64,000 nucleotides of DNA. Source: Sycon ciliatum. Taxonomy: Eukaryota > Porifera > Calcarea > Leucosolenida > Sycettidae. This document shows positions 33,701 to 43,541 of the stretch, piece after piece; the stretch's first letter is position 1, and every line of letters starts with the position of its first letter. The stretch is from positions 10,333,145 through 10,397,144 of the forward strand of contig NC_088654.1 of assembly GCF_964019385.1 (NCBI RefSeq), written 5' to 3'. The notes beneath the pieces were generated by a model that made no database searches, was not told the DNA's origin, and was given only the letters and a program-made list of their open reading frames with translations. Made by a program: the position numbers and the translations under genes.

Positions 33701-34423
33701 CATAAACAAGATAACTGGGATATGCTCCTACCTCTCTGTGAGTTTTCTATCAACAGCGCTACTCAATCATCTACAGGAAACACACCGTTCTTCTTAAATT
33801 ACGGTCTAAATCCCAGAGCGCCACCCGACTTCCTCAACCCTATTCAGGGAGGCAGAGATTCAGCTGATTGGTTGCAAGCAAGACAAGACGCGGTCAAGAT
33901 CTCACAAGATGCGCTAGTGGCAGCTCAAGCTCGTCAGGCCTTCTATGCAGATCGGACAAGGGTCGAGGGAAAGCTGAAGGTGGGAGATTTGGTAATGGTC
34001 TACCGGGATTTCCTCCTGACTCCTGAAGCTCGGGACCGACCATCCCATAAATTACGCCCCAAGTGGTTTGGCCCCTTTCCTATAACCCATGTGGTCGGCC
34101 CGAATGCCTACAAGCTCAAGTTGCCTCATACCAGCCGCTGTCACCCGGTATTTAATGTGTCGGCACTCCGTGCCTACGAGAAGAACGCTATTCCTAATAG
34201 GAGACAGCCTACGCCTCCGCCTATCACGGACCTTGATGGTCATGCCCGCTATGTGGTGGAGAACATTCTCAGTCACCGCCGCCGGCAGAATCAGCTTCAG
34301 TACCTAGTCAAGTGGCAAGGCTACTCTGATGCCACTTGGGAGCCTGAACATTATTTGTTGGATGAATCTGGTAATGACATTGTTCCACTTCAGAAGTACA
34401 AAACCTTGGCTTCTGCCCGCTGA
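30725..34423 (+). CDS. pol: Pol polyprotein of chromovirus (PR-RT-RH-IN-chromodomain)
   Basis: The open frame runs from just after TGA 30722-30724 to TGA at 34421-34423. It is expected to be made as a Gag-Pol fusion, not from its own start. Residues are counted from codon 30770. Aspartic protease active site DSG is at 82-84. Reverse transcriptase spans about 285-480, with KLD (370) and catalytic FLDD (432-435). RNase H has TDAS (D581) and MTDN (D647). Integrase zinc domain has H796, H803, C833 and C836. The catalytic triad is D865, D926, E962 with the expected 35-residue gap. A GPF module lies near 1101, and the chromodomain at about 1158-1210 (YLVKWQGY, TWEP). All key residues are present and there are no internal stops, so it appears functional. 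Confidence 0.95.
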   Translation, partial: GWTALPKRWSPVRKGVRLLATTQAPTPVPVANRFGALEVEDVALQEPTEPETPIAVGNCPVAERCHVSNVSVGNEPEHDLLRIQGKIGGRRAVMLIDSGSTHDFIADSFVRKHHLDTDASSAVLSVTLADGSTSEVPQISTRTLRVTVGGFSEEQHFTVYPLTRYDAILGKPWLTRNNPSINFRTNEVQLDGEPFVAELPAANPPTADRPSVESMFISGRQARHALRSGAEGFLAWVTAANEENRSGPQLQESEQQDIQNLLKRYQDLFPDELPNELPPKRPVDHEIQIEDGARPPSRPAYRLPKPEMDELQSQLSELLEKGFIEPSKSPYGAPVFFVKKSDGTLRMVCDWRELNRITIKNKACLPNIDDLFDTIQGSAYFSKLDLRSGYNQIRIQDSDVSKTAINTPFGHFQFRVMGFGLTNAPATFQSLMNSILQPHLRKFVVVFLDDILVFSKTWEDHQHHLQTVLETLRNSELYCKQSKCEFGVREVLFLGHKINGTSISPDPKKISAVETWPTPSSVTDVRKFLGFANYFRRFIDRHSTISRPLEEITGKNSRFEWSAARQKAFESLKSALLEAPVLQLADVEKSFTVETDASDFAVAGVLLQQGEDMDLHPVAYCSRKLSAAERNYTAAERETLAVVFALKCWRIYLFRHFDLMTDNMGVVYLRTKPTLTKREARWVEFLADYDFTVFHKPGKKNIADPLSRRPDLFSDSEIGGSSYPPNIQLNAIEHTLEINPDLAQLIVSGYKCDKDLAPIIRRLKNSSHDNLHDRYLLNETPGYLYLRSSPQNRLCIPKSSKLRLALLQEYHDCVTAGHPGRDRTYFRLARYFYWPRMGLDVKAFVKSCDVCQRVKGGQLKTGLLQNLPVPSQPWADISMDFIMGLPRTDTGHDAIYVFVDRLTKCVHLAPTSSTIDAKGSADLYIQHVFRLHGLSSSIVCDRDPRFTAAFFQELFDRLGTKLAFSTANHPQTDGLTERVNRIVEDVLRAFVNHKQDNWDMLLPLCEFSINSATQSSTGNTPFFLNYGLNPRAPPDFLNPIQGGRDSADWLQARQDAVKISQDALVAAQARQAFYADRTRVEGKLKVGDLVMVYRDFLLTPEARDRPSHKLRPKWFGPFPITHVVGPNAYKLKLPHTSRCHPVFNVSALRAYEKNAIPNRRQPTPPPITDLDGHARYVVENILSHRRRQNQLQYLVKWQGYSDATWEPEHYLLDESGNDIVPLQKYKTLASAR
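30740..30799 (+). promoter_or_regulatory. -1 programmed frameshift site with H-type pseudoknot
   Basis: The slippery heptamer CCCAAAC (30740-30746) is in the right register with gag (C CCA AAC). After a 4-nt spacer, stem 1 pairs GTCGCCAGTAAG (30751-30762) with CTTACTGGCGAC (30775-30786), 12 perfect pairs. Stem 2 pairs GGGTGC (30768-30773) in the loop with GCACCC (30794-30799). Loops are 5, 1 and 7 nt. The gag stop codon lies within stem 1. The shift enters the pol frame, which has no ATG of its own nearby. Confidence 0.85.
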
Positions 34424-34609
34424 GTTTTGCAGTTGAACTTCTAGTTTCACCTTACACATTTGTTGAGCTTATTACACTTTATTTGCATGGAGTTTCAGTC
34501 GTCTTATTGTGTTACTTCAGTGCGAAGCCTTTTTTCGTCTCGCACGTGTTTGCGCTTATTGTACTCTATTCCACTTGAGCATTTGGGTTATAAGCTCCTT
34601 CCTCTCCAT

Positions 34610-34622
34610 AGGAGGGGGATGA
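34610..34622 (+). promoter_or_regulatory. Polypurine tract
   Basis: aggagggggatga lies directly before the 3' LTR. It is the expected primer for plus-strand DNA synthesis. Confidence 0.8.
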
Positions 34623-34805
34623 TGTAACAGTTTTCCCCTGTTCTCTATAACTTTACACTCCCTCGCACCTCATGCGTCTTACGCCTGTCTATTAGCACCT
34701 TCATTGGCGCCATTGCCACATGTATACTATCACATTTTGCATATAACTGGTCGAGGCACGCTCAACCAGGCCTCTTACTTTTCAAGTTTGATTAAACCTG
34801 TTACA
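34623..34805 (+). repeat. 3' LTR
   Basis: 183 bp, identical by eye to 29720-29902. Followed by the ccatg duplication and the resumed SINE. Confidence 0.95.
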
Positions 34806-34959
34806 CCATGTACCCCTTGTGCCTGGCCACAAGTTCCCAGTTGACTGTGGGTAGCAGCACGGCTGGAAAAACCGTTCCCAGGCAGGACTTCATTGCTGCT
34901 TCGAAATGTAGCTAGACCGTTTTGTCAACTTTCTTACGGGTTTCGTCATCGTCCAGTAA

Positions 34960-35050
34960 CTATTGAAGTGCTTTGTTCCGGTGGGATTGTAGCTTGTGCT
35001 CGTTTTTGTTGCGCTTACCTTCCCCTCTTTTGTCTCTCCTTAACCTTGAA
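34960..35050 (+). repeat. Dispersed repeat, inverse of 29395-29500
   Basis: ctttgttccggtgggattg, gtagcttgtgctcg and gcgcttaccttcccctc. The class is unknown. Confidence 0.7.
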
Positions 35051-35364
35051 CCTTCCGAGTTGGATGGCTGTTGGTTAGTGCTACGGAGATGTGTCGAAGC
35101 TAGGTGGCAGGACGTCGAATGTCTCAGCACGCTGTCCGTTTTGTGCCTAACGTTAGGTGTTGCACTTTCTGACTGTATATAGTATCTAGTTAAAGTGATG
35201 GATAGTTACTCTTCAGGTAGCAGCCTGGTCGTAAATTTCATATGGCATTCAATTGACCGTAACTTTGGTGTCTCTCAATGGATTTCAGTGAAATCTTCAT
35301 CACACCATGTCCATTTCCTTTCTACATTAATATTGGCTCAACATCAAAACCTCAGCCTTCCTCC

Positions 35365-36640
35365 CCATCTCGGCAGGAGTACCCCAGGGCTAAGTCCTGG
35401 GACCACTGCTGTTTCTGTTACACACCATCGACCTGCCTGCTGCTTGCGAGAATGCCAGCACTAGCCGCAGCCAGTTTGCCGACGACACAACCCTCCTCTG
35501 TTCCAGCAGCTCTGCCTCGCACTGCGAACTGCAGTGTGTCAGCCGCGGATGGTTGGTAGCAGGGCTGGCACCTTCTCAGCAAAACTGCATAAACGGTAAT
35601 CCTCACCTTCTACGGAAATCGCCCCCACACCTCACCCCTCACCATCACGCATAGAGCTAAACAATGTACATCTCAGAAATGTCCAGCAACATCGCCACCT
35701 CGGCATCATCTTTCAGCACGACCTCAGATGGACAGCCCATCTTGACTTTGTGCTGAAGAAAGCCATAAAATCATTTTTAAATATTCTCTTTAGGCTCAAG
35801 TCAACTCTACGCAATAAATCACTCTCCCTCTCATTAATTTTACCAAACACATACCGGTATCCTGCCTATAATTGAATGCATGCATTGCGACCGGCGGATT
35901 CTGCTCGAAAAGGTGGCAGATTCTGCTCGAAAAGCAGTAAAATTGGCAGAACCATACAAACCTTATGGCGGGCAATTCCTCGAATTCTGCTCCATTTCTT
36001 TATCCACATACCAACATGCATGAAACTTACCAGAAAAAGTACCGAATTCTGCCAATTTTCTGCTGGCAGAATCCGCTAGACCCTAATTGCTGGCACCCCG
36101 TTCTCAATCACAGCCCTTGACCGCCTTGAGCGAATCCAGCTCAAGGCGGCCAGAATATACCTCCGGCTCCCCCTCTTCACTCCTCTGAATCATTCAGCAC
36201 TGCTCCAACGGATCAATTGGCCGACAACGTTCTCTCGCCGTTAAGTAAAGCTCACCCCTCTTGGCTTGGGGGTTCTTGCACACTCCATAAAATACCAAAA
36301 TACCCCACAACACATACACATGCTCAACACCTCGCTCATGTTACGCCCCATTATAGGTTTTTCTAGGAAACTTTTGACACACTCGCACTTGGCACCTGAC
36401 GCCCAACAGAACCGACCACTATGAAAAATCCCCACTGTACAAGTCCCTAGAATACTACAATGCGCTCCGTGCTAGCAATCGCGATATTCCCTCTCGACTT
36501 GCTTTCCAACAAGAAATCTATTCCCTGCTGATTAACTCAATCTCCACTTTTATGTTCATGTATCTATGTCATTTGGATCTTCCCAAGTTGTGCATTGTAC
36601 TGTTGAGATACCGAATTCAAATAAATAATAAATCAATACC
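35365..36640 (+). pseudogene. Non-LTR retrotransposon RT fragment, interrupted by a MITE
   Basis: Plus-strand pieces in shifting frames: GVPQG and LGPLLFLLHTIDLPA (RT motif B), SQFADDTTLLCSSSS with the catalytic FADD, then HLGIIFQHDLRWTAHL. After the inserted element at 35875-36083 come ITALDRLERIQLKAARIYL, LQRINWPTTFSRR, and finally KSLEYYNALRASNRDIPSRL. The 3' end runs into an AATAAATAATAAAT tail near 36630, as in CR1/L2-like LINEs. Stops and frameshifts show that it is dead. A short tail copy recurs at 38195-38280. Confidence 0.75.
35875..36083. mobile_element. 209-bp MITE-like insertion
   Basis: It interrupts the RT fragment between two copies of taattg (35869-35874 and 36084-36089). Near-terminal inverted repeats read cggattctgc and gcagaatccg. 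A relative lies at 58040-58215, sharing agattctgctcgaaaag and gaattctgctccatttctt. Confidence 0.7.
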
Positions 36641-36644
36641 AATC

Positions 36645-37336
36645 TGCTCCTGCTAATGCAGCGCTCACAATCACCCATACATGTACTTGTAAAATTCAAA
36701 GTGGCGAAAATTACATGACAACTGTATCACACGCAGCCCCACTCACAGCTTCTCACCGTCTCATAAACCTGTCTCTTGTTGGCGATGGTGCTGTCATGAG
36801 AATAAAGACTTCAAACAAAATAAGCGATCAATGCAATGCATCGAGCTACATGGTTATCAGGCAGCGCGCAAGGAGCGAAGCCAGTAGGCAGCCAGCCAGG
36901 AGTGAAAGGTCCTTCAAATAACGCTGTTCAATGGCGACACACATCCACACCACGGCAAACACTTGTTTGGCGCAGAATTTTTTTAATGCAATACAAAATT
37001 TAATACTTATGTAGCAGCACCCGAACACTGTACCTGTACGACTGGTCTTGCCTTGTATTGCGTTGTATTGACTGAAGGATTGACAGCTAAAAAGTCGCAA
37101 GGTCTATTTTTGATGTCATGGCATGCAAAGAATGCGTGCACGTACGTACGGACAGAATTCAATCGTGATGTTCTTTTTATTGCTGGTATTATTTTTCGGT
37201 TTACCGGTATTGATTTTAATTTATTTCAAGCAGGGGTGAGGACGGGATGAAGCCCGTCACAGAACCTGCACAGGAACACCAGCCGGCAGGGTCCTGATTA
37301 CCCGTACATAAAATGAAAAACCTTGAAAATCATTTG
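36645..37336. other. No recognisable gene
   Basis: Non-coding by appearance. Short frames only. Confidence 0.4.
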
Positions 37337-38995
37337 CAGCCTGGGAAACCGCCAACGTCGCAGCAGGCTAGTGAGACCCTCTGAGGCACCCTATACAGGA
37401 GGTCAAAAGAAATGCGGCACGTGACAAATGCCATAACCCTCCCTTGCGATTCTCTACGCCTGTCGCCAAACACGATACAATTCCCTTTGACAGGTAGTAG
37501 ATCGTGATCGCGAATCGGGATACACCCAGCTCAAGCTTATCCACGGCTCGAACAATGTCATTGTTGGAAGCTGGAATAATAATTATTATATCTTTCTCTT
37601 TCCAAAGCCCTTACATGGAAGCAATACAGATAATTCGCATACCGTGTGGGATATGAAGTTATCCTTGGTGTCCATCGGCAAAATCACGCGTCTTGCGCAT
37701 CAGTCAGCACGACACTACAGCATTCATCCCCTTCGTCCTCAGGCCAAGCGATTTGAATGGATGTACACATATCCCACGCCGACGCGCATATCCAGCATTG
37801 ATGCCGAGACCATTATGGTCGGCAGAGCTTGGTACCGGTATGTCCCAGCCACCCCACTATTTCCTTTGGCGTTTGTAGCTGCTTGCTACGCCCGGAAACC
37901 CATTATTGGACTCTTCAGTGTACATTGCCGATAGTAAGTTCCCGTAGGAAGATCCGCTCAGCTACCCATGCGGTGATCGATAGGGCTAGTGATGCACCAT
38001 CCATACAGCAATGAATGCACTTTAGTTTTGTTCTTTCACCTTCCCGCTGCCAGGGAATATGGGCCAATATGGAGGGAAGGGCGATAGCCAGCCATGGCAG
38101 TAAGTAGAAACAATTCAAAACAATGCAAAATTAACAAATTACAAGAGGCAACAATAAAAATCGGGCGAGGCATGTACAGCCCACTGTAACGACTCCCCAC
38201 TGTACACGTCCCTAGAATACTGTAATGCCCTCAATGCTAGCAATTGTGATGCTCCCTCCCGACCTGATTTCAAACTAATTTTCAGTACTGCGTTCCTCTG
38301 CAGCCTCAGAAACCGCCAACATCGCAGGAGGCTCATGATGCCCTCTGACTCTGAGTCTGAGGCACGCTATACAGAAGGTGAAAAGAAATGCGGCACGTGA
38401 CAAATGCAATGACATGTGCTTGCTTGCGGTTCTCTACGCCTGTCAGCCAACGACGTTGCAGTTCGCTGTGACAGGTAGATCGTGATCGCGAATCGTGATA
38501 CACCCAGCTCAAGCTTATCCACGGCTCGAACAGTGCCAATGTTGGAAGCTGGGATCTATCTATCTCTTTCCAAAGCCCTTGCACGGAAGCAATGCAGATA
38601 ATTCACATACCGTCTGGGATATGAAGTTATCCTTGGTGTCCATCGGCAAAATCACGCATCTCGCGCATCAGTCAGTACAACAGTAGAGCATTCGTTCCTT
38701 TCGGACTCAGCCCAAGCGACTTGAATGGATGTACATGTACATAAGATCCCACGCCATCCCGCCTATCCAGCATTGATGCCGAGACCATTATGGTCGGCAG
38801 CGCATGGCACCGGTATGTCCCACCCACTCCACCATTTCATTTGGAGTTGGTAGCTGTTGATATTGGTTGATAGCTATCATTGGACTCTTCAGTGCACTTT
38901 GCCCATTGTGAAGTCCGTAGAAATATCCGCTCAGCTACGCATACAGAGATGGATAGGGCTAGTGACACACCGTGCACGAAGCAATGAATGCAATG
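37337..38995. repeat. Direct tandem duplication, offset about 960 bp
   Basis: The block 37337-38020 (aaaccgccaacgtcgcag, gatatgaagttatccttggt, atcggcaaaatcacgc, attatggtcggca) is repeated at 38299-38995 with about 10% divergence. Between them lies a LINE tail similar to 36430-36500. No coding signature is seen. Confidence 0.8.
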
Positions 38996-39722
38996 ATTCT
39001 TTGGTGCAGAACCACTTCAGTTGAGTTCGAACTCAACAGCATGCATTCTCTGGCCAACATTCACACCACCGACGCGACTCGAGGTTGTTAGAGATATTGG
39101 CGACAAAATAAATTCCCCGGTTACCCTCGTATAATGGTCACAACCTAAAAATAGGTACCACACATCAAATGTATAACATTTCCCATTGAGGTCCGGTACT
39201 ATCATGTATGGTTCATGCACATGCATATGTACATGCTTGCACTTACCGAGAGGCTGACGAATGTTGTCCGTCCCATGTTTGCCAGCTCGGTCCCCTTCCC
39301 GGCGTCTCCAGCAGGTTCAAAGAATACAGAACAACACTAACGCCACTAGAGACGTTTATTATCACGAACTGGTCGTGAATCAATTGACAAAGAATGAACC
39401 GATCGGTGTGCAGGACGGTTCGATAATTTTTGTAGACTTCACGAGCAATGATGCCGGTGCAGCAGCGATTACCGTGTGCAGAACAGATACAGCGTCGCTT
39501 TCATACGACTACCATTACTCCACTACAAGTTAGTTAGTGACAGCTTGTCGCGTCAAACATACTGCCGCCTCTGGTGGGACGTTGACATATTCTACCGATT
39601 TTAGGCCGCGTGACAAACTCTCAACTGCCACAAGAAGCATGTCAAACGTTTCACTCGGTAAAATATTGAGAAATGAATATTTTCATTTCCATTGCTATCA
39701 GGTTCGGCCTCATTCCTCTGTG

Positions 39723-39766
39723 CTGTGCTGACGAGTCCACAAAGGACGAAACAGTTCTGTCCGCAG
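39723..39766 (+). ncRNA. Type I hammerhead ribozyme A1
   Basis: Stem I is CTGTG (39723-39727) with CGCAG (39762-39766), one G-U pair. The core CTGACGAG is at 39728-39735. Stem II is GTCC/GGAC with loop ACAAA, and GAAA is at 39748-39751. Stem III is ACAG/CTGT with a 2-nt loop. The predicted cleavage follows C39761. Confidence 0.85.
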
Positions 39767-39947
39767 ATTGAGTATTTCGCTCCTGCTCTTATAGCAGTTG
39801 AGCACTCTTGCGTGGGGTAGTGCCTTTGCTGTTTGCGTTATGCAGAGCTCACTGACTTGTCAGTTTGAGCACTCTGGCAAGGTACGTTCGGGCCTGATTG
39901 GAAATTTTTATTTCCATTGCTATCATGTTCGGCCTCATTCCTCTGTG

Positions 39948-39991
39948 CTGCGCTGACGAGTCCACAAAGGACGAAACAGTTCTGTCCGCAG
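39948..39991 (+). ncRNA. Type I hammerhead ribozyme A2
   Basis: Identical to A1 except that stem I is CTGCG/CGCAG, a full Watson-Crick helix (U-G replaced by C-G). Predicted cleavage after C39986. Confidence 0.88.
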
Positions 39992-40422
39992 ATTGAGAAA
40001 TGAATACTTATCAGTGGACGAACTGTTTCATCTCTTTCTGGGGCTATTTTTAGAACGTCACAACTTTCATGGGTGCTTTTTAGGTCTTCATGACGAGCTG
40101 GTAATGTGTGCGTGATTCCGCTTCATTCCAGGAGAAATGCTTCGTGGTGTTCGTGGCCTTCGTGGTATTGTTGTATCCTTGCAGTGGTGAGCACTCTAGC
40201 AATTTGGGAACTCCCACTGGTGAATTGTAGCATTAGTCACAATAGTATTTACACAAACGGCGAGGAGACAATAATTTTGATAACCGCAATCAATAAGACA
40301 AGCTAAATCGACATTTGTCACCTTGATTTTTGTGTACTTTATTCATGCAATGTAAAGCGGTGGAGACGCCATCGTGCAATAGAACGATGAAAGTAGGAGG
40401 AAATAGTGTAGAGAAAGATTAG

Positions 40423-40460
40423 GATTCAAACATTTTTTCGTACAACTCTCAGCAGGAATT
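40423..40460 (-). ncRNA. Decayed hammerhead C2
   Basis: Same frame of helices as C3, but the core reads CTGCTGAG: the invariant A after CTG is changed. The GAAA region has gained adenines. Unlikely to cleave. Confidence 0.65.
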
Positions 40461-40735
40461 GTCATTATACTAAAATACACTGAAACAAAACTGAACTATT
40501 ATAGGAAACCTAAGTTAGAGAAATACCACCAAGAACAACAGCAGTGAAATGTACTAGTATTTAAATATTCGTCGAGGAGAAAACAATTTTAATATGGCAA
40601 TAAGTAGGACGAGCTGAAGTGACATTTGAATTACTTTATAAAGTTAAACAGTGTAAGTGATGGAGACGATGCAAAAACAATCTAAAGGGTGAGGAAAAAT
40701 ACATGTAAGAAGAAACATGCGATGGAAAAAAAGGT

Positions 40736-40773
40736 GATTCGAACAAGTTTTCGTACAGCACTCTTCAGGAATC
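40736..40773 (-). ncRNA. Type I hammerhead ribozyme C3
   Basis: On the minus strand: stem I GATTC (40773-40769) with GAATC (40740-40736), 5 perfect pairs. The core CTGAAGAG is at 40768-40761. Stem II is GTG/TAC with loop CTG, and GAAA is at 40752-40749. Stem III is AAC/GTT with loop TT. Cleavage is predicted after C40741. Intact; lies about 310 bp from C2 in the same orientation. Confidence 0.75.
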
Positions 40774-41344
40774 TCCGTTGTACTAAAGAACAAAATTAGA
40801 ACAAAGGAAATAATAATAGCAGTCAAGATAGGGTAGCAGGATACAATGACAGCACTGGAATATCGAGGTGCGATTTCTCACAAAAGTGTGCTGAAAACAA
40901 GGGTATACAAGTAAGAACTAAGCGTGAAAAGTGTGTATCAGCAACAAAAAAGTGAGCACGAATTAGGCCTCGACCAAATATGCTAAAAAAGAGCATATTA
41001 TGCTCGTCGCATATCAGGAGAGAAGACAAAATATGCCAAAGGCTTAGCAAGATATGGAAAAAGATATGCCAAAATATACCAAAATATGCTCGACATAAGC
41101 AGAAAGTGTAGATCATTTCAGTAAAATTACAACCTTGAAATATTCATTGGCTTCATGGCTATCATGCTTATGATGCAAATCAAAACACATGCGGAATAGT
41201 ATTTAGAAAAGCGATCCTGTCAGCTTTTCTATTATTGTGTTCACATGGCAAGAAAAACGACATCGCTATGCTACGTAAGTTTCTACGTAAGGTGCTCGGT
41301 ATTTCACTTAGACTACGTAAGTCTCTACGTAAGGTGCTCGGTAT

Positions 41345-41382
41345 AGGTATACCAAGAGTCCATTATGGACTCTTGGTGTACC
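41345..41382. repeat. Palindromic micro-insertion (38 bp)
   Basis: Arms ggtataccaagagtccat and atggactcttggtgtacc pair with one mismatch. GGTAT stands on both sides (41340-41344 and 41383-41387). Copy A has a single GGTAT and no insert. Confidence 0.85.
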
Positions 41383-43541
41383 GGTATTAGATCTACCAAC
41401 GGGTGGTAGCCGCGTGCTGTGCACGTGCACGGCAGCCGGCAGACATTGTGTTGCATGCAGTGCAGTCCGTGTTCGGACGTGCATGCGCGAGGAACTTCCT
41501 TCTTTGGAACTGCTTCTTGTATGAGCTGTTTCGGATATTTCGTCTCCTGGCCTGGCTTATTTCGTTTCGGCGCTGCTGAGACCTCCTTTCGCGGAATATT
41601 ACTCAATGACAGGTTCGTTGACCAGTTCCCTTTGATTCATTTGCTTGTGTTCACTCTTTCATTTACGAAAAGTGTGCTGATTTTGGGCGGAATGCAATAA
41701 ATAATGGAAAAGCTGACAGGATCTCTTTTCTAAATTTTGCTTTTCCGCTGCCGAGGTCTCCTTTTACGGAATACTCGATGACAGGTGATCGATCTCTGAG
41801 TTGACCTGTTTCCTTCGATTCATTTCCTTATGCTCACCCTTTCATTTACGGAAACGTGTGCTGATTTTATTCGGATTTAGATCCATTTTTATCTCTTTGC
41901 CCTTGTCTACAGTGTGCGAAGAACGCGAGTTCACCTTCTTGACGGTAAGGCTCATGTTAGATGTGTTGTCGAAATACTCATATTCATTGTACATTGGTAC
42001 GTTACAAGTTAGGCACTGGTCAGTGGCATACCATCGTTGGCAGTTCCCAATCTGGAGGGAAAGGTTCAAGGACCCATTGAGTTTGCAAAATAAATTCGCA
42101 TACGGTATCAGGGAAAATCTCCATTGTGGAGAGGTTCAGTAAACTTGTTTGCTTCATACGAAACAAGCCCATGGGTGCAGTCTCGTCTCGTGAAGATCTC
42201 GTACCTGTGGGATTGGATTTGTTTACTAGAGTCTGGGCTGTTTGATTTGTGAGTACCGCCGAGATTGCACTGCCCCAAATAAATTTTCGTGCCGCCAAAG
42301 CAAGAATTACGATCTGCAATCTGTTTGTAGTACCTGCAAGAATGTGCTGTACATGTATCGTACTTTCTCTATTGCTGTTTCAGTTGCCGTCATGTTGCTA
42401 AAGAAACGTTCAGTAGAGAGGTTCTGCAAAACGAAAATTCGAACGAGGTTTCGCGACAGTCCTTGCGAAAGTGTGTACAAATTTTTGCACGAACTTTGCG
42501 TTCTGCACATTTTCGTAGTTTGCGCGGGCCAAGTGCACGTACGCCATGACCCGATCTCACGAAATTTCCTACGACAGTTCATTTCGTGTTCCCTGCAAGT
42601 TTCGCGTCCAAAGTTGCGAAAGTTCGTGCGAAGTTTCGCACTTCATAACGTAGAACGAAAGTTTGTACGCGTTTTCGTTTTGCAGAACCTCTCTAGTGAC
42701 TCATTTGTTTCATACGAGACTAGTCAATGAGTTGGTGTGGCTTAGAATCTTTCGCTATAGAAGAAATCTATTCGTATGTCTATTGGAGAAATAATTGTAT
42801 TCACTGGTTATATATGTAAAATAGGTTAAGATAAACTCACAGAATAAATACCATCGTTCCCTTGGTGTTCGTCCTAAAGAGGTTCGACTGGATATCATTC
42901 ATACTCACCAAAAGATGTGTAAGATTTTATCATTTATGGAGTGCCTTGTTTATCTCTCAGTACCTCCAAGCATAGCCTTGCCCCTTTTATCCTCAGGATC
43001 AGTGTAGTTGTTGGAACGAGGTGTCGGACTCAGCAATGTATTTGTTTACATTTTAATACATGTTTATTGTTCCTCCTTTGCTGTGTTGTTTTAGAAAATC
43101 GTGGACTAACAGTTTGAAGTCATTGAACTACTTCCAAAAGTTGTATCGACATCAACAGAATTACGATTTCAGTGCAATATGATGCAGGATGAGTCTGGAT
43201 GACCTTATTACGATAACCCATGATTATAAACACAGAATCAACAAAAACATCTGCGACACGCACCTGGTTACATTTCTCAAGTAAATCTGATCCAGGGTGG
43301 GGAAATCTGAAATATCTGAAAGGCAAGACAATTTTATGACAGTCATGAAATTCTGCTACAGCAACATGCACAGAATGACCTCCGTATAAAAAGTATCACC
43401 ACGGTCCATCACTACTCACATGTTTCCCCGCAGAAGAACATGCTAGCCTAGTGCCATTTTCTGCAAGAAAAGGCTTGCACCTCAATGCGTATAATACGGT
43501 ATTGATATGGTGTGAAGGCCATCATTTACATATTGATACAG

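Larger units (their letters stand above)
29720..34805 (+). mobile_element. Complete Ty3/gypsy chromovirus (5086 bp)
   Basis: Two 183-bp LTRs (TG...CA) appear identical. They are flanked by the 5-bp target duplication ccatg (29715-29719 and 34806-34810). Internal parts in order are an initiator-Met-tRNA primer site, gag, a -1 frameshift module, pol (protease, RT, RNase H, integrase, chromodomain) and a polypurine tract. Both frames are open. Identical LTRs imply a recent insertion. It is a retrotransposon of the host genome with no envelope-like gene. The chromodomain places it among chromoviruses, which integrate at modified chromatin. Confidence 0.95.
39660..40010 (+). mobile_element. Tandem hammerhead repeat (family A, retrozyme-like)
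   Basis: A conserved block of about 85 bp (atttccattgctatcaggttc to gtccgcagattgag) occurs at 39683 and again at 39907, each holding a hammerhead. The predicted cleavage sites are 225 nt apart. The sequence attgagaaatgaata occurs before copy 1 and after copy 2, as expected if the array were cut from a longer tandem repeat. No open frame of note. Confidence 0.75.
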
